Below the pieces are notes generated by a model. It saw nothing but the letters and a program-made list of their open reading frames with translations. It was not told the DNA's origin and made no database searches. A DNA stretch of 64,000 nucleotides from Megalopta genalis (lineage: Eukaryota; Arthropoda; Insecta; Hymenoptera; Halictidae), in NCBI RefSeq assembly GCF_051020955.1, contig NC_135014.1, positions 2,736,501 through 2,800,500 of the forward strand, read 5' to 3'. Below, piece by piece: positions 31,720 through 43,912 of this stretch. A program made the position numbers and the translations under genes. Positions within the stretch are counted from its first letter, which is position 1. Each line of letters begins with the position of its first letter.

Positions 31720-33334
31720 CTCAGACGCTCGGGGCTCGTTATCGGCCAGAATTTTCCTCCGTTCAGAGCTCGCGGGCTCGCGCGCGAGCCGAGCCGTGCC
31801 TCGTTCCGCGCCCGCGCGCGCTCGCGCGTGCACAAGAAGCACCGCGACGCGAGGACAACAAACCTGGCCCGAGATGGAAGAAGAACGCGAGAGACACGGA
31901 ACGCGCGCACGCACGCACGCGGAATCGGGCCGAACAGGATAAGAACAGGGGAGGAGGAGGGGGAGACGAGGATGCTCAGAGCAGATCGCAGCAAGGTCCC
32001 GCGAGCCGCTTGAACGTGTCCTCGGCGCACTCGTCACCGCACTCGCACATCTTCTCCTGGTTCACCTGATCATCTACTAGCTGTCACTGGGCCGTCGCAC
32101 CGACGAAAACACTCGACGGTCTTCACATAGCACTCCCGCAAGATCCCACGGGCCTGGCCGATTCTGCACGATATCCGAATTCGGGTGAGGACGCGCGCGC
32201 GCGGTCCTGGCCCACCTCGAGAAATTTCGAGAAACGCCGAGGAAGCTCTCGAGCTACTCCTCAGCGTCCTCGGCCACCTCCGGGTTCCCTCCGGGTTCCC
32301 TCCTGGTTCCTCCGTCCAGGACGCTCCGCCAGGCGGATGAACGCGTCGACGTGAATCCACTGCCGGATGGCGTCCGTGGGCCCGGTCTCGACACCTGTTA
32401 CGTCTCCCCAAGCTCAGAGGTTTCGGCTCGAAGCCAGACGGGCCCGCGTCCGCAGGAGAGCACGAAGAGCGGCGACTCGCCGAGTCGAACTGGGCGTCAT
32501 TGTTGGCTGGAACCCACCTCCGTGGCCTGCCTCTGCCCGGGCCCTATCTCTTCTAAGGCCGCTTCGGGATAACTCCGGGAGCACCGGCGACGAGCTTCGA
32601 CGCGAGTTAGGCGGAACGGACTACGTTGCCGTGGCCGCGGCGCGCCGCGCCGAGCCGAGCCGAGCCGGGGCCCAGCTTGTCTGGCCGAGCAACAGGGCCC
32701 CGAGCCGCAGGGTGGGGGCTGCAGCGGTCCAGTCCGGGGGGACCGTTGCTCGCCGACTCGCCGACCCGCCGCCGCCGGCTCCTCGGCCTCCTCGGCTCGC
32801 GCGGATGCTGCTGCTGCTGCCCAGCGGAAAAATCGACTCGGATCGCCTAGACTCGCTTCGCATCGCCAGCTGCCACCTCGACCTCCGGGGCCCGACCGAA
32901 CGCGGCTTCGAGAGAGCAAGCCTATTCCGCTCCCGCTTCTCTTTCCGACGAGCACCGACGCCGCCGCCATCGGGCCCAGCCGAACCCGACCTCTCCGGCT
33001 ACTCTTCTCGTTCGATGAACCGTTCCTGTGTTTACGTATGCGCGAGATGCAACCACGCTAAAGGATTGATACTCCGCCGGCCGGGGCCTTGGACCCAGCC
33101 GAGCCTACCGCGGTCATTCAGAAGCGCCGCTTTCGGTTTAGTTTCGATGCGTGGACGACGACTTTACCGGGGATTTTCACGCTGGCGATCGTTTCGTCGA
33201 CTTTTGGTGGTTGTTTTCATCGTTTTTGGTGGTTGCGTCGTCCCTCTTGTTTCTTTTCTTCTTCGTTTGTTTATATCTGTCGCTCAAGCGGCGTAATGTT
33301 GTGCTATTGTTGCAAGCACGATGCGCCGATTTGT
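31720..33334. promoter_or_regulatory. CpG-rich block, possible 5' region of the minus-strand gene
   Basis: A long GC- and CpG-rich block immediately upstream of the candidate exon. No TATA box at a fitting distance was found. Several short minus-strand segments within 31976-32500 read like protein but are broken by stops or frame changes (see findings). Frames on both strands over 32.5-33.0 kb are long because of GC content. Promoter function is inferred only from composition and position. Confidence 0.3.
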
Positions 33335-33604
33335 TTAACCCTTTGCGAGTCCCCCATTCGAGCGGCGACTCCGAGATGTCATTAGAAATTGTTGCAGCAC
33401 GATTAAAAATAATTTTAGTAATCAAGCTTGATTGTATTTGGAGAAATGGTGAAAGCGCAACTATTGCACGAGACACGGCATTCAATTTTGTATGTTCAAA
33501 ATGCACTATATTATATAAAATGGAAATAAGAAGAACTATTTTATGGAAGTCAGAAGAATTATTTTAAATTTTACGTTAATTTGGCCGCGAGTGCGAAGGG
33601 TTGA
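33335..33604. mobile_element. piggyBac-like MITE, 270 bp
   Basis: Left end TTAACCCTTTGCGAGTCCCC; right end CGAGTGCGAAGGGTTGA, whose inverse is TCAACCCTTCGCACTCG. The TTAA is intact on the left and has one change (TTGA) on the right. No transposase remains. The ends resemble those of the 7394-9067 and 52331-52878 elements. Confidence 0.6.
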
Positions 33605-33699
33605 AAAATGTGCCGTCGTGTCAAGGTTTTTTCAAGTTGTTTACGAGGCTGTTTAGTTTAAAGGGGAATTTCTGTTTCCCAGAAATAATTTATAATATA

Positions 33700-34056
33700 A
33701 ATTATCTTTTCCTTTCTTAGAAATTATTACAAACGAAAAACTTCTGATCAATGCAACTATGAAGAAAATGGTGTGGCAAGGGGTTATTTAATTCTGATTT
33801 TTTATATGTAATATAAATATAATATAATATAATATAATATAATATAATATAATATAATATAATATAATATAATATAATATAATATAATATAATATAATAT
33901 AATATAATATAATATATAATATAATATAATATAATATAATATAGTATAATATATAATATAATATAATATAAATTATCTTCTTTCTTCTTAGAAATTATTA
34001 CGATCGAAAAATTTTTGATCATCGTAACCACGAAGAAAATAATACGGCAAGATATT
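33700..34056. repeat. Duplicated ~75 bp segment flanking a TATAA array
   Basis: AGAAATTATTACAAACGAAA with CTTCTGATCAATGCAACTAT GAAGAAAATGGTGTGGCAAG (33718-33780) recurs at 33989-34053, and a third diverged copy is at 63055-63125. Between the first two is a (TATAA)n array (33809-33970). The array therefore lies inside a tandem duplication. Confidence 0.8.
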
Positions 34057-35683
34057 AAAGAGAAGGTCCATTATTTTCCCAGGGAAGTGCTAAATTAAAT
34101 ATTAGTGTTAAAAATTATTATTAATAATTATGCAAATTATTATAATTGTATATTATTATCGTAATTGTGTAAATTTAACACTTAATTAACATTAAGTGTT
34201 AAAAACATCCCCAAAAGGTCCCGTATTTTTCGGACAATTACACTTGTTCAAATAGAAGTTCCATCACTTCCATTCGCAAGAACTGCCAAAACAATCGCGC
34301 CATTGTCGTAATATCAACGAATATATCTCGTTTAAAAAGAAGCTCCGCCATATTCTCCCAGAAAAATGTCCAAAAGACTGCGCGTTTCTCCAACAGTCGG
34401 TCCGAAAAAAAGGTCCACTGTCCCCGAAAAAGAAGCCGAAAGCCACGAACATTTTTCGAACATTCACCAGCGCGCTGTTTCGATCAAAACGGCCGATTAA
34501 TTTCCACCGGACGACTTTCATTTCCAAGCGGATCCGCGTCGCCTCAACAATTTGAGAAGTCGGGGACCGTCGGCGCGAGAAAGAGGGGAGAGACGCGTCG
34601 GACGGGCCTAATTGCAGCGCGTCCGCGCGCTCTCCGCTCGTTTTCGGCAGCCGAACGTTAGCCGACGCGTAGAGATAATTGCCCGTTAGGTCGGCTTATT
34701 GCTAATTGCTCGTTACAGCGGGGTATCTAGCGCGGTCCCTAGCCCGATGATTTATGCCGGATAGCGCGTGCGCGCGCGCGCGCGCGGTCAACGTTAATGG
34801 ACGCGAGCGACTGCGTTCGTAAAAACCGAGCCGGGGTTCCGCCGAATTAGCCTACTTTTCCAATGCCTCGCGACGAACGGGGACAGCGGGGCAAGAAATC
34901 GGTCGTCGAAGGGTCACTGGAGCCGAGCCTCCGCCGAATTTCCGCTCCGTTCGCGGCCGGAAATCGCTGGAGCCGCGCGCGGATGAAAGAGGAACATCGA
35001 GTGCTCGAGCGTTACGCGGCTCTCGGGGCCCTAGGCGATTTTCTAATTAACCGGCCCCGTGCCCTGACGCGATTGTCATTGGCCGGCGCGCGGTCTCCTT
35101 TTTTTTTCGAACCCTTAACGCGGCGAGTAACGAACCCGCGTCGTAAAAGAGAAATCGAGGCGGCGTCGTAGTCGCCGGACGGACGTCTCCGTCTTCTTGG
35201 CGTCCCGTGGACGCCCAAGTAAAAGTGCATTCCAGGTGCGCGCGCGCACTTATTCCGAGGGCCGTGGAATTCTATAAAGAAACATCCGGAATAACGCCCA
35301 GGTCAATAATATCTTTCCGTAGTTCGTAGGAAACCGCCGCTCGAAATTCACGGTTTTCGTTTACGTTCCACCGTCACGGAGTTCCGGCGGAATTCCAATC
35401 GAATTACTCGGGGAATTATAATTACAAAGCGGTTCGATTACGATCCTGTTCGAGTTGCATTGTATTTCAATCGCACTCGCGATCAAATCGATTAGTAATC
35501 GAATGAACCGAAAGCTTTGAATTATGCAACTGAATCGCAACGCAATGGAATCAGTGTTTCAACCAACCGCGGCGTGCTCGCCGTTTTACCGTAAAATCCG
35601 ATCGAATTTGTCGAAACGTTTTCGAGACGAAGACGTGAGAATTTTGAATGGCCGGTAGCCGCGGCTCGAACGACGAATACGTA
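34057..35683. other. Unique sequence with (CG)n run
   Basis: AT-rich to about 34250, then CpG-rich. A (CG)n dinucleotide run lies at about 34763-34787. No recognised gene in either strand. Confidence 0.45.
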
Positions 35684-36080
35684 CAGGGTGATCGAAAATT
35701 ATTGTACGAGCGTGAAACGAGGGATTCCCGAGGTGATTTCAAGCAACTTTTTCCTTTGCGGAAATGCGATCCGCGGCTTCGTTCACGAGTTATCAACGAA
35801 AAACACGGACCAATCGGAGAGCGAGCGCGACCGGGGCTCCGCCCTCGCGGCCAATGCCGCGTCGCGCCGGCCGTCTGACGCGGCGCCAGTGGTCGCGAGG
35901 GCGGAGCGTCGGCCGCGCGCGTTCACTCGTGCGACGAGAGCTCTGACGTCGGTCACTGTTTTTCGTTAGTAATTCGTAAACAAATCCGCGGATCGCATTT
36001 TCGCCGAGGAAAAAGTTACCTCGAATGAACCCTGGAACCGCTCTCGTTTTCCGCCGATAGAATCATTTTGGTGCACCCAG
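35684..36080. mobile_element. Palindromic MITE, family A subtype II, copy A4
   Basis: TA, then CAGGGTGATCGAAAATTATT; right end ATCATTTTGGTGCACCCAG, then TA. The outer parts (TTATCAACGAAAAACACGGA and the inverse) follow family A, but the GC core is different (GGGGCTCCGCCCTCGCGGCC, inverse-like GGTCGCGAGGGCGGAGCGTC). It shares that core with A6. Confidence 0.8.
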
Positions 36081-36743
36081 TATACACGTTTCTCGCGGTG
36101 TAATTGAAAAAGTTCCAAGTACATAATAGTTTCAGGAGAAGAGCCGGCTCGTCAAACAAATCCGTTTCTCGGGTCGGACCGGGTTATTAAGTCCGCTCGC
36201 GTCCGATTAACGGATCCAGTTTGTTATAAACGCATAAAATCCTGCCGTCTGCGCGCAACTTACGTCCTATGATAATGAGGATAATGATGCAGCGGACGAT
36301 GGGACGGGATGCGGCGGGGGGTTTCGCCGGCGCGGTTATTAAGTCCCGCGGAACCGACGCTGTTGTTTATAAATAAAGTTTTACGCCCGGCCGTGGTCGC
36401 GCACGAAGCCGGTAAAATACTCTAATGTTCGGCGGCCGTCGAACGTGAATGCGAAGGCGAACTTTTTACGTGGAGGTCACTTGCCCGTCGGCGCTGCGAG
36501 TCCGAATTTTCCTAAGCGCGTGGAAATTCGAAATTCAAGCCAGGTTATCGAGCCTGATATTTTCCGGGCGTGCACGTTTCGCCGGGCCGCGCGTCGCCGT
36601 ATTTCCCGGTTTTCGATTTTCGGTGTAGTTTCGCGCGCGGACTATAGCCGAGACGCCCAACTATTATTACGTACAAGTCTACAGTTTCCACGGGATATTG
36701 ACTGCCTCGGCGGAGAGTGCAGATACTCGGGTGCGGGCGGAAG
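36081..36743. other. Unique CpG-rich sequence
   Basis: No gene recognised. A 112-codon plus frame (36445-36783) has no known domain and runs into the GA tract. Confidence 0.45.
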
Positions 36744-36832
36744 GAGAGAGAGAAGGAGAGAGAAGAGACAAGAGAGAAGATAGAAGCTAGAAGATAGAAA
36801 AGCAGAGACAGAGAGAGAGAGAAAGACCGGAA

Positions 36833-36864
<32 letters not shown>

Positions 36865-36874
36865 AATAGAGGGA

Positions 36875-36910
<36 letters not shown>

Positions 36911-37621
36911 AAAGAGAGAGAGAAAGAGAAGATATAGAACCAGAGAGAGAGAGAGAGAGAATCGGAGGGAGAGAGAATCGGAAAGAGAGAGAGAACCAGA
37001 GAGAGAGAAAAGGGATCAGAGGGAGAGAGAAAACCAGAGAGAGAGAGAGAGAGAGAATTGGAGGGAGAGAGAGAACCGGAAAGAGAGAGAGAGTTGAAGG
37101 GGGAGAGAGAACCGGAAAGAGAGAGAGAGAGAATCGAAGGGGGAGTGAGAGAGAACCAGAAAGAGAGAAAGAGCAAGTGAGGATAGTGAACCGGAGGAAG
37201 AGAGAAAGAAAGAGAGAAAGAGAGAAAGAGAATCGAAGCGAGAGAGAGCGCGCGCGCGAGAGAGAAAGAGAGAACCGGAAAGAGAGAAAGAGAAATAACC
37301 GGAGAGAGAGATCCGGAAAGAGGGAGAGAGAGAGCGAGAGAGGAGCGCGAGAGAGAGCGAGAGAGGGCGAGACAGTGCGCGAGAGAGTGCGAGAGAACTA
37401 GCGCGAGAGAGAAAGAGCGCGTCAGAGAGAACCAGAGAGAGAGAAAGAGAGAGAGAACCAGAGAGAGAGAGAGAGAGAATCGGAGGGAAAGAGAGAGAGA
37501 GAAGATAGAACCGGTGAGAGAGAGGAAGAGAGAGAGAACCGGGGAGAGAGAGAGAGATAGAGAGAGGATCAAAGGGATAGAGAGAACCGAAGAGGGAGAG
37601 AGAATCAGAGAGAGAAAGAGA

Positions 37622-37657
<36 letters not shown>

Positions 37658-37698
37658 AGAGAAACGAAGACAGAGCGAAAGGGGGAGAGAGAAAAGGG
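36744..37698 (+). repeat. GA-rich tract, ~950 bp
   Basis: The longest purine tract here. GAGAGAGA runs with frequent GAGAACCAGAGAGAGAGA and GAATCGGAGGGAGAGAGA variants. Minus-strand Leu/Ser frames of up to 261 codons are artefacts. Confidence 0.92.
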
Positions 37699-38877
37699 AG
37701 CAGATTATTACCCGACGCACTACCCCGGAGCGTGTCGAGTGACTTTATCATTCCGCGAAGTATCCGATTTCTTGAGAGCCGTTCACAATACACCCCCGCG
37801 TTCGCGCACACGCTCAGTCACTCATTTAGCGGCGACGCTCGTTCCGCGGGAAACTTTCCTGCGCGAACTTCCGCGCTCCGGCATACGCCCGCGAACTTAA
37901 AGTGCCGTATTTACAGGCAGTTGTCGCTCGAACGTTTCCTGCTCGTCGCGGCTGCCGCATATAGTCGCGCCACGCCGCGCCGCGCCGCGCCGCGCCGTTT
38001 AAAACGCCGGCCAGGGCTGGAAATCCGAGGGTGGTATCCGAATCCTACGAGACGCACCAAAGTTCCTGAGTGCCTTTTTCCAGGAACTCCGCGAGACGCG
38101 TTTCCCCATACTTCCGCGAACAATGGGCGAAACCTGGTGGTTCGCGATGCGACCACCGCCACTCGCTACGTCACCGTTTCGGAGATTTCCTTCTCGGCCG
38201 CCATTACCGAGATTCTAAAAATATTTCTTCTATGGGAAATTCGATCGGTGATTTTATCTCTTTCGAAATAAATGTCGCCCTGATTACTGTACGTCGACAC
38301 GATCTGTAACTTTCATAACAGAATCGAAATTTTAACTGCCTAAGACCTGTTAAACGAGTAAACCACTTTTCGAAATTTCCGATAATTGTTTGATGTGTTT
38401 TTGGCTTGATCTTGTTACAGCATAATCTTGTTAGAACATAAGAAACAGGTTGTCAAGTAGAGGCGAATGAAATATAAAAATGATACTTTTTAAAACAAAA
38501 GAACAAAACATTGCATTTATAAAACTAGTCTAAATCACAGAAAAGAGATAATATAATCGACTTCTTAGATGTATCTTGCTATACTTAAAGCAATTCAATA
38601 ACCGAGGTCTTACGTCCGATGATTGATACGTCTAGTTTCTATTACTGCGCGCTGGAACTGGATTCAGTTTTTCGCATCTTCTTCGACGCGTACACTGATT
38701 ACTGAGCCCTCCCGTGGAAAACCACGTATTACATCTAACCTCGTTTTCTTGGTCCGTGAAATGCACGTATTCTTTTCTTTCTTGAACGATCGTCGTAAAT
38801 TATGCTAAATAACTTAGTACGGAATATCTTTTTACAGTTTTTACAGTCTTCTTATAGGATTATTTATTTAGAACTGA
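37699..38877. other. Unique sequence, CpG-rich then AT-rich
   Basis: A CGCCGCGC-type pentamer run lies at about 37972-37997. A 179-codon plus frame (37732-38271) lacks recognisable domains. AT-rich after 38270. Confidence 0.45.
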
Positions 38878-39760
38878 TCACAGTAATTGAAGCACAGTTA
38901 TTAGATCCGTGAACAGAAGTCGACGCACAGTAACTGGATCAGTGACCAGAAATCGACGCAAAGTAACGAAACCAGTGTACAATAATTGGAGCACAGTAAT
39001 TAGATAAGTGTACAGAAATCGACACACACACAGTAACTGGATCAGTGAACAAAAATCGAGGCGAAGTAACAAAACCAGCGTACAATAATTGAAGCACAGT
39101 AATTAGATCCGTGTGCAGAAGTCGACGCACAGTAACTGGATCAATGTACAGTAATTGAAGCATAGTAACGAAATCGGTGTACAGTAATTTAAGCACAGTA
39201 ATTAGATCCGTGTACAGAAGTCGATGCACAGTAACTGGATCAGTGAAAAAAAAATCGACGCATAGTAATAAAACCAGCGTACAATAATTAAAGCACAGTA
39301 ATTAGATAAGTGTACAGAAATTACACACAGTAACTGGATCAGTGAACAAAAATCGACGCATAGTAACAAAACCAGTGTACAATAATTGAAGCACAGTAAT
39401 TAGATCCGTGTACAGAAGTCGACGCACAGTAACTGGATCAGTGAACAAAAATCGACGCATAGTAATAAAACCAGCGTACAATAATTAAAGCACAGTAATT
39501 AGATAAGTGTACAGAAATTGACACACACAGTAACTGGATCAGTGACCAGAAATCGACGCAAAGTAACGAAACCAGCGTACAATAATCAAATCACAGTAAT
39601 TAGATCCGTGTACAGAAATCAATACACACAGTAACTGGATCAGTGACCAGAAACCGACGCAAAGTAACGAAACCAGCGTACAATAATTGGAGCACAGTAA
39701 TTAGATTCGTATACAGAAATCGACGCACACAGTAACTGGATCAGTGTACAGAAACCGACT
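38878..39760 (+). repeat. ~100 bp tandem array, about 9 copies
   Basis: The anchor CACAGTAACTGGATCAGTGA recurs at about 38925, 39030, 39127, 39225, 39325, 39425, 39528, 39628 and 39728. Between anchors are ATCGACGCAAAGTAACGAAA, CCAGCGTACAATAATTG and AGCACAGTAATTAGATCCGT. Each unit contains several CACAGTAA echoes, so it grew from a shorter motif. Minus frames of 64-96 codons reflect the absence of stops in one phase. Confidence 0.9.
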
Positions 39761-40745
39761 GAAAACCTGATCCCAGTAGTTTCCGTCGTACACACACGAC
39801 GCACGAGTCTACTACGTTCTTAAAAAAAGAAAATGGCTACCCACCCTCTGGGTACGTAAAACCCAGTTTCGCGACAGATTGCAGCTTTCTTCTATCAAAA
39901 ACAGACCAAAACATTGTCATTGGATCCGTGGATCCGTCAGGCGGCGCCGGCGGAACCGGTTTCCTCCGAAGAAAATCAGAAAGCCCGCGTTACTCGCGGC
40001 ATATTGGAGCACGTTTTTGCCATATTGCCTACTGTAATCTCGCAGCTCCGTGCGGCGGCCGCGGCACCGCCGGGGCGAGAGCGTGTCTGCAGCGCAAGGC
40101 GCGGCAAAGAATAGCAAACAGATCAGCATGTTCGCGGCTCTGATTAAAACATTGCAGCAGTTTCTCCGCAGCTGTTGGCGGCGGTTCTTGCGTGCCGCGC
40201 GGATCCCAACAGCCTCGATCGCGGACCGCGGAGAATCGCGATCGATCGGGCCGCGGCAAAAACCGTGGCGCGGTCAATCGCGCAGCAGCGCCTGGATCGT
40301 TCTCGATCCCGATCGATCCCGATCGACAAAGCAGCTACAAACCGGCGCGAGCGTCACGCGATTCGCGTCATCGGGATGGCCAATGAATGGTTTCCACGAG
40401 GCTCGCGACTGCGGACCGGGGACCGGATACCGGCCGAAACAGGATCGAGACGGTGGTCTCGTTTCGACGACGGGCCACGGTGGCCATCGGTCGCCGATCG
40501 ACCGGCAATGTAGGCGGAGAAAATCGTGGCGGATGATCGGAGGGCCGGGGGAACCACAGTGGGATGGCTCTATCAGAGATATTGGACATTAGAATGAAAT
40601 ATAAACATGAATATAAAATCTTGATCATTATTTTCCTTCGTCGAGAATGTGTTAGCATTTCGGAATTATGTTCAACAGTTTCTTTTCCATTTTGTGAGTA
40701 ATTGTCTCAGGATGTTTAATGATAGTCGCATATGTAAAATATATG
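39761..40745. other. Unique CpG-rich sequence
   Basis: Overlapping frames on both strands across 39914-40658, with no recognised domain. A small CGATCGATCC echo occurs near 40300. Confidence 0.45.
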
Positions 40746-40848
40746 CAGTAATGTCTCTCTAATCGACGCTCGAATTGTGCAGAAAAATGGACAGTTTGGG
40801 AAGAGAAGATTCGATTATTCGAGCCTTGCTTGGAGAGACATTATTGCA
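40746..40848. mobile_element. Family B MITE left half, copy B8
   Basis: CAGTAATGTCTCTCTAATCG, then GGACAGTTTGGGAAGAGAAG and ATTATTCGAGCCTTGCTT, then abruptly GGAGAGACATTATTGCAC. The left arm is complete to the middle of the core. The matching right half appears at 41233-41349. Confidence 0.7.
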
Positions 40849-40867
40849 CTTGGAAGAGAGATATCGA

Positions 40868-41215
40868 GTTCTAACAGAGGACAACTTCGAGCGACGATAA
40901 CTCCGCGAAAAATCACCTCGAGACGATGACTCTTTTTTTAAATTAAAGTTCGAAACCTCTACTTTCGGACAGTGTATCTGGATTTTATGTTTCACGCATC
41001 CTCGTTACTGTAACCCTTTAAATGCGAGGCCATGTTCGTTGTACGTCATACGTCGTATCGTCGAGTTCGACGAATCGCACGGACTTTGGACAATTTTTCT
41101 TCGAGATGCCGTTTGCGGCAGAACGAAGTTCGATCTTTTCCCTTTAATTTAAAGAAAAAGAAACTCGGCTGCGATTTTTTCTCGCAAAGTTACAGCAGTT
41201 TATAGTAACCCTTGC
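40868..41215. repeat. Inverted pair of family G segments
   Basis: In reverse complement, 40868-41045 follows the 56.3-57.1 kb unit in order: GCATTTAAAGGGTTACAGT, GTAGAGGTTTCGAACTTTAA, AAAGAGTCATCGTC and GATTTTTCGCGGAGTTATCG. The segment 41110-41200 reads the same kind of sequence on the plus strand (TTTAAAGAAAAAGAAACTCG, CGATTTTTTCTCGCAAAGTT). Together they form an imperfect palindrome. Confidence 0.65.
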
Positions 41216-41232
41216 ATGTTCTCCAATCTGTG

Positions 41233-41349
41233 GTACGAATCGTCAACAACTGTAGAAAACAAGCTACAAGGCTCGAATAATCGTATCTCCTCTTCCCAAA
41301 TTGTCCATTTTTATGGACAATCTGAGCGTCGATTAGAGAGACATTACTG
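41233..41349. mobile_element. Family B MITE right half, copy B9
   Basis: AATCGTCAACAACTGTAGAA, then GGCTCGAATAATCGTATCTC, GGACAATCTGAGCGTCGATT and the right tip AGAGACATTACTG followed by TA. It begins in the middle of the normal core. Confidence 0.75.
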
Positions 41350-42254
41350 TATTCTTTAAATTTCAAGTCCAACGTTTCTATCTCGCATCTTGAACTGTTT
41401 TACTTGTGATCATGTCGAAAAAAAACAGAAATAAATCTTAGGGTAGGAAAGAAATCTTTTTTCACAATTTTCAGTATTGTCACAATTTTATGCAATTATA
41501 AAAAGTCGCCTAAGACCGTAAGCAAATACATAGCAGCAAAATATAGTCAGTTTTCTATAAAACTGTCTGTATTTTCTTCTGTTAACTGCACTTTTTTATG
41601 CAATTTAAGTTTTCGTTCGATCGCTTCCTGAAATCATGCGTAATTATAAAAATGACATTAATAATTGCATGAATTAATGCTGCAACCTCTTCGGTTGCAG
41701 CCTCTTTGCCTCTTTCTAGACAAAATTTATAAGATATACGAACAAGAATTGCAATGAAAAGTGATATCACTTCTCTTGTTTAACAGAAATTTACGAATGT
41801 CCAACATTTCACCGGTTCGCTCCACTGTGCGGCCGTCCGATCACGGGAAGATCCTGCACGGACGTCCCGAAGCGTGTTCCGCCTTATAATTTTCATCTAC
41901 TGCGCCGGCAGAGATCCAAGATGGCCGGGGACCCGGCTTCGACCTGCGTCGTAAACAATGCCGCCGTCGTCGTCGACGATCTCGCGAGCGATCTCGCTGC
42001 TTTTACAATAATCGACCTAACTCAACGGACCAGGTCCTAAGCGATGACCATTCCGCGTCAACATCTTCGAAATACCATTGATACTTTGGGTTATGTCAAG
42101 GTTATATCAAGATTATGCCAAGGTTATTTGGTTATTTTTAATCTTTATTTTTTGGTCAAGGCTCGATGGATGCAGCATCTTTGTCAAGACGCTTACTTGG
42201 GGAAGGGTTGGAGCTTGTTGAAAGCAAATTAGGTTCATTTAGGAGAAGTTGAGG
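41350..42254. other. AT-rich unique sequence
   Basis: No recognised gene. CpG-rich patch at about 41820-42020. Confidence 0.4.
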
Positions 42255-42490
42255 CCTGGGAGCATACTCTGTGAGATTCCTAGTGCTAAGAAGACATCTC
42301 CTTTGGTATCCTTTGGTATCTAAGTCTATCTCGGTGAATCTGCAGCTTTAGCAGCCTCGAAGACGTTCGAAGGGCAACTTAAGTTGACCTAGAGGAAGCT
42401 GAAGGCGGTCATCTACGAGCCTTCTGGGTTCGAAAAGATGCTCCCAGTTGATCAGTTTACGAAAACTTCAGGGCAGTCGCGAGTAAATGT
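42255..42490 (+). repeat. Family M dispersed repeat, copy 1
   Basis: GCATACTCTGTGAGATTCCT, CTCCTTTGGTATCTAAGTCT, CTCGGTGAATCTGCAGCTTT, AGCTGAAGGCGGTCATCTAC and ACGAAAACTTCAGGG occur in this order. The same order is seen at 45350-45565, and the last third is present at 43815-43912. Confidence 0.8.
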
Positions 42491-42594
42491 GTATCTTGAT
42501 AGAACTAAATTGTCAGCAGTCTGAGGACCTAGTAATCTGAGAACCTTCGAGGGACACTTAAGATTAACTGTTTGTCCTGTGGACCTTTTCTTCA

Positions 42595-42845
42595 TAATCC
42601 AGCTCGGCTACATCTACTAATCGATAAAGCAATGTATGTATATCATGTATGTATACCTCATTCCCCAAAGATCTACCAATCTAGGCCTCGTCTGTTAATC
42701 AATAAAGCGACGTATGTTGTAGACTTCATTCCCCAAAGATCCGCCTATCCAGACGGCATCTACTAATCAATAAAGCAATGTGCCGCGAACTTCATTCCCT
42801 GAAGATACACCAATCCGAACTGTATCCTCTGATCAATGAACCTGA
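42595..42845 (+). repeat. ~75 bp tandem repeat, about 3.5 copies
   Basis: CTACTAATCGATAAAGCAAT GTATGT, CTTCATTCCCCAAAGATC and CCAATCTAG recur at about 75 bp spacing; the last copy is diverged. Confidence 0.75.
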
Positions 42846-43814
42846 GCAGGTCTTGATTAGATTTATGGAGATTTACGATACAGTAGAAGCAACTGTTTTA
42901 TATTAATTAGTAAAAGTGACAATCAGACGTTTATTCTGATTTTTAACGATATTGTGATATTCTTAATATTTAATGCAACATTCTGGTCCATCAATATCGA
43001 TAGTACATTGTCTTAATTTATTACTTAATTTAATTAAGTAATTAGTTACACATTAATGATTATAATATAATTTATTATATTATATTATATACGTATTTAA
43101 TATAATTATTATAATATATTTAATAATTATATTATATTATATACGTATTTAATATAATTATTATAATATATTTAATAATTTTATTAATTAGTAATTTATA
43201 ATTAATTCATTACTTTATTATTTAATTTATTACTACAATATTTTGGCCTATTTTATTTCACTTTTATTCTATTTTATTTTACTTTAGCCTAACTTACGTT
43301 CACTTCGTGTGCCACGATTTATTGAATTATATTTAGTTATGGGAATAGTTTCAATACTTTTCACTACTTGAACTTTCAATTAGAACTTTTATTTAATTAA
43401 AAGAAGCAATAAAATACGTTCTCCCTTTATGAGATGTTTGCGTCAACTAATACGATTCGACTTGATAAAAACAATAACGATTAGAAAAGACAAAGTACAT
43501 TATTATAGTTGGACATGCCCTCACGATTAAATCATATCGGGTGACAAATAAAAAACCACTTGCTATATTGATTTTTGTATTTTCTGTAATTTGAAATTCA
43601 GTATAATTCACACACGTGTTTATCCATATTTATCCTTGCTAGCCCTTGCCAAAAATAGTGACACCCTCGGGAAGCCATCGTTATCCCGTGGGAACATAAA
43701 TAATAATTCTAAATATCTTTAGAATCTGAACCATCGTAAATGAACAAATTAGCGACCTGTCATTTTCGGTTCCGTAAACCTAGTGTCAATTCTCTATGCG
43801 TCTGTCAGACAATA
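42846..43814. other. AT-rich sequence with a 55 bp duplication
   Basis: ATTATATTATATACGTATTT AATATAATTATTATAATATA occurs at about 43078 and again at 43133. Otherwise unique with no gene. Confidence 0.5.
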
Positions 43815-43912
43815 TAATTTAACCTAGAGGAAGCTGAAGGCCATCACCTACGAGCTCTCTGAGTCCCAAAAGATGCACCCATTTGACCAGCCTACAAAAA
43901 CTTCAGGAAAAA
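43815..43912 (+). repeat. Family M dispersed repeat, partial copy 2
   Basis: TAACCTAGAGGAAGCTGAAG, CATCACCTACGAGCTCTCTG and CAAAAACTTCAGG match the 3' third of copy 1. Confidence 0.75.

Noticed and set aside
32367..33296. 309-codon plus frame in the CpG-rich block
   Set aside because: Arg/Pro/Ala-rich composition, overlaps open frames on the other strand, and contains no known domain.
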